Part shown: piece after piece, positions 7,906 to 15,521 of the stretch
Position numbering within the stretch: position 1 is the stretch's first letter
Layout of the letters: every line of letters starts with the position of its first letter
NCBI GenBank assembly: GCA_964354865.1
Contig: CAYHBN010000018.1
Span: 1-21,712 of the forward strand
DNA: 21,712 nt
Direction: 5' to 3'
Origin: JAHFJU01 sp964354865
GTDB lineage: Bacteria; Patescibacteriota; Gracilibacteria; UBA1369; UM-FILTER-53-11
Translations under genes and position numbers: made by a program
Notes under the pieces: model-generated
Told to the model about the DNA's origin: nothing
What the model saw: only the letters and a program-made list of their open reading frames with translations
Databases searched by the model: none

Positions 7906-8925
7906 TCAATATTTTTTGTTAAGTGGAATCAGACTCTTTAAAAAGCCAAAGACTGTTCCTGCGCCGTATACAAGGTGGCGAGTGGCAAACACAAAGGGCC
8001 CGGTGAGAATCATGCCTGCCGAGTTATTTTTGTAGGCAAGGTGACACGACATGATGATTGCGGTGGTGAAATAGAAGGCGAGCGCGCTGAGCGCGAGCCA
8101 TGCAAACGGCTGCCATATAATCCCTAAAATGAAACCGAGTAAGAGTGCCCCAACAAATACACCCGGCGCGAGGTGTCGTGGTTTAAGCATGAACGGTTTA
8201 AATCGACGTGGATACACCGCCCAAATGCCATCTCGCCAATTGTGCGCCGCAAACGACGCCAGTGTTTTTTTCGGAAAATATGAAATGACGAGTTGGGGCA
8301 GTAAGAGGATTTTTCCGCCGCATTTTTTAATGCGCATTGAGAGGTCTATATCTTGGCTACGTGTTAATCGTTCGTCGAATAATCCCGCTTTTTCTAAAAT
8401 AGTTTTTTTGTAGCAGCCAGAAAAAACGGTATCTACTTCGCGTGGGGGGCCTTTGTCGATAGTTCTAAACGATGAGCCAACGCCAAAAATGTGCGATAAA
8501 ACTGCCGCGATTGTTTTGTTCATGAGCGTCTGTGTGGCTGCGTTGGCTTTTGTTCGTCCTCCAACGGCGTCTGCATTTGTTTCGAGAATCGCATTCACGC
8601 ATTCACGTAGGTAGTTTTTTGGGTACACCGCATGTGCGCCGAGTATCGAAATTAATTCACCCTTCGAGGCACGAATTCCAATATTCCACCCCGCAGATTG
8701 AATTTTTTTATCATTATGATGTAGATGAATAAAGGAGTGTTTCTTTGAGTACTCCTTTACAATTGAGGCAGTTACATCAGTGCTTCCTCCATCGGCTACA
8801 TGTATTTCAAATTTTCCTACTCCGAAGTTTTTTTCTTCGTGAATAATTGAATCGAGGCACGAGGCGATATGTTTTTCTTCATTGAACGTGGCGATAACAA
8901 CGGAGAGAGAAGGTAGTGTGTTCAT
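7906..8925 (-). CDS. Family 2 glycosyltransferase, ExoA-like, with C-terminal membrane segments
   Basis: This 339-residue protein is a GT-A fold family 2 glycosyltransferase, expected to transfer a sugar from a nucleotide donor to a membrane-linked glycan on the cytoplasmic face. Seen: VVIATFNEEKHI (9-20), VADGGSTD (43-50), AGWNIGIRASKGE (78-90), FSGCYKKTILEKAGLFDERL (168-187) and QDIDLSMRI (191-199, the acidic pair in the acceptor region). About three hydrophobic segments follow (about 254-272, 275-295, 308-325), as in succinoglycan ExoA-like enzymes. The usual DxD/DxH metal site reads LGAHA (95-99), so its first Asp appears to be missing. The start overlaps the stop of the upstream glycosyltransferase (ATGA), which implies translational coupling. 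Donor and acceptor are unknown. Confidence 0.88.
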   Translation of the reverse strand: MNTLPSLSVVIATFNEEKHIASCLDSIIHEEKNFGVGKFEIHVADGGSTDVTASIVKEYSKKHSFIHLHHNDKKIQSAGWNIGIRASKGELISILGAHAVYPKNYLRECVNAILETNADAVGGRTKANAATQTLMNKTIAAVLSHIFGVGSSFRTIDKGPPREVDTVFSGCYKKTILEKAGLFDERLTRSQDIDLSMRIKKCGGKILLLPQLVISYFPKKTLASFAAHNWRDGIWAVYPRRFKPFMLKPRHLAPGVFVGALLLGFILGIIWQPFAWLALSALAFYFTTAIIMSCHLAYKNNSAGMILTGPFVFATRHLVYGAGTVFGFLKSLIPLNKKY

Positions 8926-11372
8926 AGCGTGCTATTGAGGATTTTATTCAGTTGCCCCGCAAGATTTGGGTATGAAAACTGCTCAATTTTTTCTGGAATA
9001 CCGTGGTACGCAATGGTGCCAGTTTTTGAATATTCTGAGAGGATTTCTTCGAGGCGTTTTTCAATTTCTTTCGCATTGCATGCACTCCACCCGGCTTTTG
9101 CTTCGTGTACTACCTCTTTAATCTCTTCGTCAGGTGGTCCACCGCAAATTAAAATAGGACGTCGTGCGCCGAAGTATTCAAAAAGTTTTGTTTGAAAAAT
9201 TCCTTTTGATTCTAGGTCTTCCCAACCAAATAGTAATAAAATGTGTGTTGAATGTTGTTTCTGTAGTGTTTCGGTTCGGTCAATCATGCCACAGTATTCA
9301 ACAATATCACCTAATTCATACTGTGAAATTAGCTTTTCAAGTTGCGCATTTTTTTTGCCATAGAACTGCACCGACATTTTTCCTGAAAGATGTTCATGTT
9401 TTTTTTTCTCTTTTAAATCAGCAAGTGCTTTTAAGAATAATTCTGGACGTTGTTTCCCCTCGTAAATACTGCCGGTAAAAAGAATAGTAAGTTTTTTTGA
9501 GAGAGGTTGTGTTGTTATAGGATTTTTTGCCGGATCAAAGCCGTTATATATTGAATATATTGGTGTATTGTGAAGAGATCTTTGTCGATTGCTATACATG
9601 TGCGACGCCGTCGTAATAGCAATTGCATTTGCCAATGTTTTTTTCTCTAACGAGCGCTCAATATAAAATCGCGCTCTTGGAAAAGGATAGTTATGACTGA
9701 GTACCCAAGGATCACGAAAATCAGCTGTCCATGGAAGGTGGAATTCTTTTTGTAGTTTATGAACAATGCGATGTGAGGTGCCAAAAGGACTTGAGCTTAA
9801 GAGTGCGCTAAAATGACTTTCGCTCAGTATTTTTCGCGCCTTTTTGAGCGCGGGTCTTCGCCATGTGCGTTCGGTATCGGGAAAGGCAAAAAATGTTTGG
9901 TACAGGTACAGAAGTTTGTGCACAAATCGAGTTTTATCGTGTCTATTTGATTCTCCTTCAGTGAGGGTTGAGTGCCCCGTGAGTGCGGTTGCTTTTTCGC
10001 GTAGCTGTTCAGTGAGACTTTGCCCTTTTCGAAGGCCAAGTACATGCAATATTTTTCGCATCCACTGCATGACATCCCCTTTATAGGGAGCCGTTTCAAT
10101 ATGTACACGATCTTCAAAGTCTTTGGGTAATCCTAATTTTTCGATCATTGAAGTATTCCACTGTGGTGTAACGAGGGTGCTTTCCCAGCCATAATCCGAC
10201 AAGTAATAGAGCAAATGAGGAATGCGTGGTGATGCGTGTTCAATATTCGCGATAGCGAGGAGCTTTTTCGCTCGCTTGCTACTCATCGTGTTATAGATTT
10301 TTTCTACTTTCTTCATCTCGGTTTGGTAGTCATTTTTTTCGAGAATGAGCGCACGGTTATACTCCCCATACATTTTTCGTTGTCGGGTGTGCTCAATAAG
10401 TTCGATAATATTTTTTGCCAATGACTCGTCATCATTTGGTTCAACCAAAAATCCACCTTTTTGCGAAATGACCCATTGAATATTGTCTCCGGTATTTGTT
10501 GCAACGACTGGTAATTCACATGACATTGCCTCGGCAGTCGAAGCAGCTAATCCACTGTCTGAGAGAGAGGTAGAGACGTAGATGTCGGCTTTATTGAGCA
10601 GTTTAGGGAGCTCAGTTGCTGGTATTCGTCCGGTAAAATGAATTGATTTTCTTACATTCAACTCATCTACGAGATCTTTGAGTTTTTTTTCTTCGCTTCC
10701 CGTACCCACTATTACAAATTTGGTATGTGGATGTTTTGCGAGTACAAGGGGAATTGATCGAATCAAATGTGACACATTATAAATTGGATCAAAGTTGCGG
10801 AGCGAAATAACCGTGCTCGAATTTTTGTCTTCATGAGGTGTTGTTCGTTGAAACGTTTCTGTATTAGTGCCAAATCGAATGAGTGAAATGTTGTGCGGAG
10901 AGACTCCTAAATTTACGAGCGCATCGAAGGTGTTTTGTCCGTCACATGTGAACTGTTTTGAGGTTTTTAGTATTTTTTTTATGAGGATTTTGCGCAGCGG
11001 AGACGCTAATAGAATGTCGCTGCCCCACGGCGTCATTACAATTTTTTTAAAGCCACTCAGCGCACCAACGAGGCCATAGGTTCCCACTGAATGTACATGC
11101 ATGACATGGGGGCATTCTCTTTCGATAATCTCTTTCACTTTTCGTACTGCAGAAGGAACGTACAATGCCGCTTTGAGGCCATTTTCATCGGCGAGGGGGC
11201 TTGGTGTAATTTCGTGAAACGATACTTTTTTTATAAGATCGCGTGCGTGTTCGCTCGGCGGTGCTAATGAAATCCATAGTACTGAGTATCCCTGTTCAAC
11301 AAAATAACTAATCCATCGAATGCTATGAATAGAGTTTGCGGCGGCAAGAAAACAAATCTTCATAGGTCCCAT
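8922..11372 (-). CDS. Fused double GT4 (GT-B fold) glycosyltransferase (816 aa)
   Basis: Two complete family 4 glycosyltransferase modules are joined in one frame. Module 1 (about 1-362) has MTPWGSD (113-119), the C-lobe VGTGSEEKKLKDLV (222-235) and a donor-site segment ending in AEAMSCELPVVA (280-291); the first Glu of the usual E-x7-E is Ser273 here, next to Asp272. Module 2 starts at Met363 (SSKRAKKLLAIAN) and has WTADFRDPW (548-556), YNGFDP (609-614), FTGSIY (632-637) and GIFQTKLFEYFGARRPIL (724-741) with Glu732 at the donor site. A normal GT4 enzyme is about 370-450 aa, so this is a fusion. Such enzymes build cytoplasmic lipid-linked glycans. The gene starts 20 bases after wbpA and ends in an ATGA overlap with the GT2 gene. 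Met4 (11363) is an alternative start. Specificities are unknown. Confidence 0.9.
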   Translation of the reverse strand: MGPMKICFLAAANSIHSIRWISYFVEQGYSVLWISLAPPSEHARDLIKKVSFHEITPSPLADENGLKAALYVPSAVRKVKEIIERECPHVMHVHSVGTYGLVGALSGFKKIVMTPWGSDILLASPLRKILIKKILKTSKQFTCDGQNTFDALVNLGVSPHNISLIRFGTNTETFQRTTPHEDKNSSTVISLRNFDPIYNVSHLIRSIPLVLAKHPHTKFVIVGTGSEEKKLKDLVDELNVRKSIHFTGRIPATELPKLLNKADIYVSTSLSDSGLAASTAEAMSCELPVVATNTGDNIQWVISQKGGFLVEPNDDESLAKNIIELIEHTRQRKMYGEYNRALILEKNDYQTEMKKVEKIYNTMSSKRAKKLLAIANIEHASPRIPHLLYYLSDYGWESTLVTPQWNTSMIEKLGLPKDFEDRVHIETAPYKGDVMQWMRKILHVLGLRKGQSLTEQLREKATALTGHSTLTEGESNRHDKTRFVHKLLYLYQTFFAFPDTERTWRRPALKKARKILSESHFSALLSSSPFGTSHRIVHKLQKEFHLPWTADFRDPWVLSHNYPFPRARFYIERSLEKKTLANAIAITTASHMYSNRQRSLHNTPIYSIYNGFDPAKNPITTQPLSKKLTILFTGSIYEGKQRPELFLKALADLKEKKKHEHLSGKMSVQFYGKKNAQLEKLISQYELGDIVEYCGMIDRTETLQKQHSTHILLLFGWEDLESKGIFQTKLFEYFGARRPILICGGPPDEEIKEVVHEAKAGWSACNAKEIEKRLEEILSEYSKTGTIAYHGIPEKIEQFSYPNLAGQLNKILNSTL

Positions 11373-11392
11373 GATTGTGCGATGCAGTTAAT

Positions 11393-12676
11393 TTAGTAGT
11401 AGATGTGAGGAGCACGTTTATTGAAAAGTCCTCGAGTATCGATAATTAATTTTGCGTTCTTCGAAATGAGTTTTGTATCGAGGTTGCTATGGTCAGTCAA
11501 AATAACGACGCAGTCTGCTGCCTTGAGCGTAGCGGCCGTTAACGGCTTCGAATTGAGCGTAGTTCCGCTTACTTTAAACGAAGGAATAAATGGGTCGTGG
11601 TAGGTAACTTTTGCGCGTTTACGTAGCAAATCGGTGATAATAGGAGTTGCCGGCGTTTCACGTGCATCATCGATATCTTTTTTATATGCGACGCCGATAA
11701 CGAGAATTTTAGAGCCATTGAGCGGCTTCTTATGCTTGTTCAATACCCAGTTAATCTTTGTCACGATATGGTGAGGCATGAGTTCGTTAATTTCTCCTGC
11801 AAGCTCAATAAATCGTGTGAAGAAATTATATTCTTTTGCTTTCCATGAAAGGTAGAAAGGATCGAGTGGAATACAGTGGCCGCCAACGCCCGGACCCGGC
11901 TTGAAAGCCATAAATCCGTATGGTTTTGTCTTTGCTGCTTCAAGCACCTCTTGAAAATGAACTCCCATACGATCGGTGAGCATTTTAAGTTCGTTCACCA
12001 AGCTAATATTGACGAGCCTGAAAATATTTTCGAGAAGTTTTGTCGTTTCAGCGGTTTTAATGCTCGAAACGGGATACACACTTGGTAAATATTGTTTGTA
12101 AAAGTCTACCGCAATTTTTGTTGACTGTGCATTTAAGCCCCCAACGACTTTCGTAATTTTGGTAATAGGAAACTCTTTATTTCCTGGATCAACTCGTTCT
12201 GGCGCAAAGGCGAGGTGAAAATCTTTGCCCGCTTTAAGGCCGCTTTTTTCTAAAATTGGCATCGCGATTTCTTCTGTGGTGCCAGGGAAACTTGTGCTTT
12301 CAAGTACGATGAGCATGCCTTTTTTTATGTATGGAACGAGTGAATTGCATGCACCTTCAATGGCCGTTAAATCAGGTGTTTTATTCTTGGTGAGAGGAGT
12401 TGGAACGGTAATGAGAATCGTCTGGCACTCGGCTGCACGTTTAAAATCCGTTGTATAGGTGACATTTTTTTGAGCTGCACGTAAATCGCTATCAGGAATT
12501 TCGCTAATATAGCTCTTTGCTTTTTTAAGGGCCGAAACGCGCGATTCGCTAATGTCGATGCCGATGACGGTAAGACCTGCTTGTGACATGGCAAGAACGG
12601 TTGGTAGTCCCACATAGCCAAGTCCAATGACGCCGACTTTTGATGAAGAATTTGAAGAAGAGACAGTGTTTTTCAT
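11393..12676 (-). CDS. wbpA: UDP-N-acetylglucosamine 6-dehydrogenase, WbpA type
   Basis: A nucleotide-sugar 6-dehydrogenase of the UDP-Glc/GDP-Man dehydrogenase superfamily, oxidising C6 of the sugar to a carboxylate with two NAD+. Seen: the Rossmann motif GVIGLGYVGLP (15-25), TVPTPL (90-95), APERVDPGN (158-166), AETTKLLEN (209-217) and the catalytic Cys268 in GPGVGGHCIPLDPFYL (261-276); the C-terminal domain has GVAYKKDIDDARETPA. The length of 427 aa is normal. By sequence alone WbpA (UDP-GlcNAc) and WecC (UDP-ManNAc) are hard to separate. The wbpB, wbpE and wbpD homologues directly upstream favour the WbpA reaction, UDP-GlcNAc to UDP-GlcNAcA. The gap after wbpE is 73 bases, with a weak TAGTAT ten bases before the ATG. 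Confidence 0.9.
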   Translation of the reverse strand: MKNTVSSSNSSSKVGVIGLGYVGLPTVLAMSQAGLTVIGIDISESRVSALKKAKSYISEIPDSDLRAAQKNVTYTTDFKRAAECQTILITVPTPLTKNKTPDLTAIEGACNSLVPYIKKGMLIVLESTSFPGTTEEIAMPILEKSGLKAGKDFHLAFAPERVDPGNKEFPITKITKVVGGLNAQSTKIAVDFYKQYLPSVYPVSSIKTAETTKLLENIFRLVNISLVNELKMLTDRMGVHFQEVLEAAKTKPYGFMAFKPGPGVGGHCIPLDPFYLSWKAKEYNFFTRFIELAGEINELMPHHIVTKINWVLNKHKKPLNGSKILVIGVAYKKDIDDARETPATPIITDLLRKRAKVTYHDPFIPSFKVSGTTLNSKPLTAATLKAADCVVILTDHSNLDTKLISKNAKLIIDTRGLFNKRAPHIYY

Positions 12677-12749
12677 AATCGGCGAAATACTACACCAAGA
12701 GTTTCATTTTTTCTATAACGCCGATAGGTGATAAGTGCTGAGAGGTTCC

Positions 12750-13853
12750 TTAGGCGAAAAAACTTCTGATTGCCTCAATAACCGCAGTGCGATTTTCGAC
12801 TGATAGTTCAGGGTAAATTGGCAGAGAGATAACCTGTTTGCAGGCGCGTTCGGTTTCAATGAGGCTGCCTTCTGCGTAACCAAGATATTTTAACACTGGT
12901 TGTAAATGGAGTGGCACGCGGTAATAAATCATGGTCGGAATATCAAGTCCATCGAGATGTTTTTTAAGCTCGTCGCGGCGAGAAGTGCGGAATGTGTATT
13001 GGTGGTACACGTGTTTTGTGTCGGCAAGAGGTACGGGCACTTTGCAGTCGCCGATGGTAGAAAGGGCTTCATTGTAGGCTTGCGCATGAGCGGCGCGCTT
13101 TGTGTTGTACTCAGATAGGTGCGGTAATTTGATAGCTAAAATCGCTGCCTGAATGGTGTCGAGGCGCGTGTTATAGCCCAAGGCAATGTTGAAATATTTA
13201 TCTTGCGGCGAAGAACCATGGCTTTTTAAAAGCTTCATCTGTGCGGCGAGTTCAGGAGAGTTTGTCGTTGCCATACCGCCATCGCCACAGGCACCGAGAT
13301 TTTTTGAAGGGAAAAAACTAAAGCAACCGACGTCTCCAAATCCTCCCACTTTTTTGCCTTTGTACTCTGCGCCAACTGCTTGGCAGGCGTCTTCTACAAC
13401 TTTTAAATTATGATTTTTTGCAATGGCCATAAGCTCGTCCATGTGTGCGGGTTGGCCAAAAATATGTACCGGCAAAAGTGCCTTTGTTTTAGGCGTAATC
13501 GCTTTTTCAACGAGCGCGGGATTCATGTTAAATGTTGCCGGATCGATGTCGACAAACACCGGAATTGCCCCAACTTGTGCTATCGCCTCTGCTGTTGCAA
13601 AGAAGCTAAATGCGCTGGTGATGACCTCGTCGCCAGTGCCGATTCCAAGTGCTTCGAGGGCGAGTACCAGTGCATCGGTGCCCGAGTTCATGCCAAGCGC
13701 GTGTGATACTCCATGGTGTGATGCAAATGCTTTTTCAAATTCTGTAACCACTTTTCCATTTATAAAATCGCCGTTTTTAAAAACAGTCGCCATAGCAGCG
13801 AGTGCTTCTTTTTCAATTGCTGCATGGTGCTGAGTTAGGTCGAGGAATTGCAT
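12750..13853 (-). CDS. wbpE: PLP-dependent sugar aminotransferase, WbpE type
   Basis: A DegT/DnrJ/EryC1 family aminotransferase of 367 aa. Seen: NSGTDALVLAL (56-66, cofactor phosphate region), VVEDACQAVGAEYKGKKVG (152-170, with Asp155 to pair with the pyridine nitrogen) and FFPSKNLGACGDGGM (180-194, with Lys184 as the predicted Schiff-base lysine). In the WbpA/B/E/D pathway this enzyme transfers an amino group from glutamate to C3 of UDP-3-keto-GlcNAcA, giving UDP-GlcNAc(3NH2)A. The glutamate-derived 2-oxoglutarate can serve the WbpB step. It begins 56 bases after wbpD; no Shine-Dalgarno or good promoter lies in that gap. The family assignment is firm, and the exact substrate is inferred from the neighbours. 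Confidence 0.92.
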   Translation of the reverse strand: MQFLDLTQHHAAIEKEALAAMATVFKNGDFINGKVVTEFEKAFASHHGVSHALGMNSGTDALVLALEALGIGTGDEVITSAFSFFATAEAIAQVGAIPVFVDIDPATFNMNPALVEKAITPKTKALLPVHIFGQPAHMDELMAIAKNHNLKVVEDACQAVGAEYKGKKVGGFGDVGCFSFFPSKNLGACGDGGMATTNSPELAAQMKLLKSHGSSPQDKYFNIALGYNTRLDTIQAAILAIKLPHLSEYNTKRAAHAQAYNEALSTIGDCKVPVPLADTKHVYHQYTFRTSRRDELKKHLDGLDIPTMIYYRVPLHLQPVLKYLGYAEGSLIETERACKQVISLPIYPELSVENRTAVIEAIRSFFA

Positions 13854-13909
13854 GGGCGTGATAGGGAATTAGGGGGAAGTTTTTTTAGCTGAAGGATTTG
13901 AAATTAGCA

Positions 13910-14482
13910 TTACGACTCTTTCTCTTTCAAAAAACCGTCTTCGGTTACAACATATGCACGTTTCTCTCTCGGACAAATGAGGTCTGCACCAAGTTTTTCA
14001 CCAGCGTGGCTCATCCATCCGATTTGACGTGCAGGATTGCCGACCATAACGGCGTGTGGTTTGACGTCACGAATAATCACGGCACCTGCGCCAATAAAGC
14101 AGTATGCGCCGAGTCGTGTGCCGCAGACAATCGTTGCATTTGCACCGATTGAAGCACCGTGTTCGACATGTGTGGTTCTATATTCATTTTTCCGTTCAAC
14201 CTCTGAGCGAGGATTCATGACATTGGTAAAAACACATGATGGTCCGCAAAAAACACCGTCTTCTAAAATGACACCTTTATACAAACTGACGTTGTTTTGA
14301 ACTTTGCAGTTATCGCCAATGGTGACATCGGGTCCAACACTTACATTTTGTCCGAAACTACAGTTTTTCCCGATTTTTGTACCCTCGAGAATATGTGAAA
14401 AATGCCAGATTTTAGTGCCATCGCCAATGCTGACACCGTCATCGACATACGATGATTCGTGAACAAAATAATTTGTTGTCAT
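13910..14482 (-). CDS. wbpD: N-acetyltransferase of left-handed beta-helix type, WbpD/WlbB-like
   Basis: Hexapeptide-repeat acetyltransferase (190 aa), expected to acetylate the 3-amino group of UDP-GlcNAc(3NH2)A with acetyl-CoA. Repeats such as VSIGDGTKI, TKIGKNCSF and VTIGDNCKV are visible, and the WbpD/WlbB hallmark region from KVQNNVSLYKGV to GPSCVFTNVMNPR is present, followed by GASIGANATIVCGTRLGAYCFIGAGAV in the second half. The ATG at 14482 is chosen: it gives the usual family length and starts in the typical N-terminal strand. A longer frame to 14590 adds 36 atypical residues overlapping wbpB. An extended -10 lies exactly six bases before this ATG, which supports the start and suggests its own promoter within the operon. 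Confidence 0.92.
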   Translation of the reverse strand: MTTNYFVHESSYVDDGVSIGDGTKIWHFSHILEGTKIGKNCSFGQNVSVGPDVTIGDNCKVQNNVSLYKGVILEDGVFCGPSCVFTNVMNPRSEVERKNEYRTTHVEHGASIGANATIVCGTRLGAYCFIGAGAVIIRDVKPHAVMVGNPARQIGWMSHAGEKLGADLICPREKRAYVVTEDGFLKEKES

Positions 14483-14488
14483 GCGCGA

Positions 14489-14518
14489 ACTATAACAAAC
14501 CTCACGCGCATTGCTCAA
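14489..14518 (-). promoter_or_regulatory. Extended -10 promoter placed for leaderless wbpD transcription
   Basis: Minus strand: TGTTATAGT (14489-14497) is a TGn-TATAGT extended -10 followed by exactly six bases (TCGCGC) and the ATG, so +1 would be the A of the start codon. A partial -35, TTGAGC (14513-14518), lies 18 bases upstream of the hexamer. The element straddles the 19-base wbpB-wbpD gap. Confidence 0.6.
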
Positions 14519-15455
14519 GTACCGACAATACGCGTACTCCTTCGGCGCCATCGGTGAGAGGATCTGTGTTGGATTCAATGCAGGTAACAAAGTGTGTGAG
14601 TTCGTTGAGCACGGGTTCTGTGTTTGGTAATTCTACAATCCTTGTTCCATTATTTACTGACACAGGATTATTGCGTTCATCGCGCTCTGCGAGTGAGTTG
14701 TAAATTACAAGTTTATCCGCTGCCATGTCGTCAAAGACTGCCATACCTTTGTCTCCAATAATCGTAAATTTGCGTTCTTTATAGGGATTCAACCACGAGG
14801 TATAAATATGCGCATTTCGATTTTCTGAAAAATGAAGATGTATGTGCGCCATGTCGGGAATATTTTTTTGGATATAACTCGCCCCTTCAACATGAACTGT
14901 TTGTGGAACATCTTGAAAGAAGCTTAAAATGAGTGAAATATCATGAGGAGCAATTGACCACATGACATTTTCTTCGGTGCGAATTTTTCCAAGATTCAAA
15001 CGATGTGCTGCGATATGAAGAATTTTTCCAAGCTCTCCACGGTCAACTACTTTTTTGAGTTCAATAATAGCCGGATGGTAGTGCAGTAGGTGCCCGACCA
15101 TGAGAAGTTTTGATTCTCTCTTTGCATCAAATACGAGCATTTCTCCCTCTTTTTTTGTCAGTGAAAGTGGCTTTTCGACAAACGTATGTTTGCCTGCGGC
15201 TAATGATTCTTCAGCTATTTTAAAATGTGTAAAAGCAGGTGTCGCAATAACAACGGCATCAATGTCGGGCATCGCCAATAATTCTTTATACGACTCGGTC
15301 GTTTTAATTCCGTCATGGTCTTTTTTTATTTGTTCTAAGCGCTCGTTACTCGTATCTGCCACGGCTGCCAATACTCCCATTTGTCCGAGTACTCGCAAGT
15401 GATTTTGTCCCCATGCTCCCGCGCCAATGAGCCCAATTTTAATGTCAGTTTTCAT
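14502..15455 (-). CDS. wbpB: NAD-dependent sugar oxidoreductase (Gfo/Idh/MocA), WbpB type
   Basis: A Gfo/Idh/MocA oxidoreductase of 317 aa, the same size as WbpB/WlbA. Seen: the nucleotide-binding motif GLIGAGAWGQNHL (8-20), VIATPAFTH (69-77), EKPLSL with Lys95 (94-99), and SIAPHDIS (167-174) with the family's catalytic-site His/Asp. WbpB oxidises C3 of UDP-GlcNAcA to the 3-keto sugar and, in characterised members, recycles its bound NADH with 2-oxoglutarate. This is the first gene of the minus-strand operon. It is divergent from the methyltransferase gene, 66 bases between starts, and has an extended -10 exactly six bases before its ATG. Substrate is assigned from the adjacent wbpA/E/D homologues. 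Confidence 0.9.
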   Translation of the reverse strand: MKTDIKIGLIGAGAWGQNHLRVLGQMGVLAAVADTSNERLEQIKKDHDGIKTTESYKELLAMPDIDAVVIATPAFTHFKIAEESLAAGKHTFVEKPLSLTKKEGEMLVFDAKRESKLLMVGHLLHYHPAIIELKKVVDRGELGKILHIAAHRLNLGKIRTEENVMWSIAPHDISLILSFFQDVPQTVHVEGASYIQKNIPDMAHIHLHFSENRNAHIYTSWLNPYKERKFTIIGDKGMAVFDDMAADKLVIYNSLAERDERNNPVSVNNGTRIVELPNTEPVLNELTHFVTCIESNTDPLTDGAEGVRVLSVLEQCA

Positions 15456-15461
15456 GCGCGC

Positions 15462-15470
15462 ATACTACCA
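15462..15470 (-). promoter_or_regulatory. Extended -10 promoter placed for leaderless wbpB transcription
   Basis: Minus strand: TGGTAGTAT (TGn-TAGTAT), then six bases (GCGCGC), then ATG at 15455. The +1 would be the start codon itself. No -35 match is seen. It is the likely main promoter of the glycan operon. Confidence 0.6.
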
Positions 15471-15509
15471 TAGTCATTTTGTAAATTCGCGTGTTTTTAT
15501 CTACGCGTG

Positions 15510-15515
15510 TATGCT
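15510..15515 (+). promoter_or_regulatory. Candidate -10 six bases before the methyltransferase start
   Basis: TATGCT (four of six consensus bases) is followed by CTGGCC and then the ATG at 15522, the same six-base spacing seen at wbpB and wbpD. No -35 or TGn extension is visible, so it is weak alone. Confidence 0.35.
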
Positions 15516-15521
15516 CTGGCC

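Noticed and set aside
13423..13833. 136-aa open frame on the plus strand inside wbpE
   Set aside because: It lies wholly within a firmly identified aminotransferase on the other strand, its sequence is Ala/Ser-rich shadow coding, and it has no promoter or family motif.
14483..14590. Longer WbpD N-terminus starting at 14590
   Set aside because: It overlaps the wbpB coding end, adds residues not typical of the family, and bypasses the ATG placed right after an extended -10.
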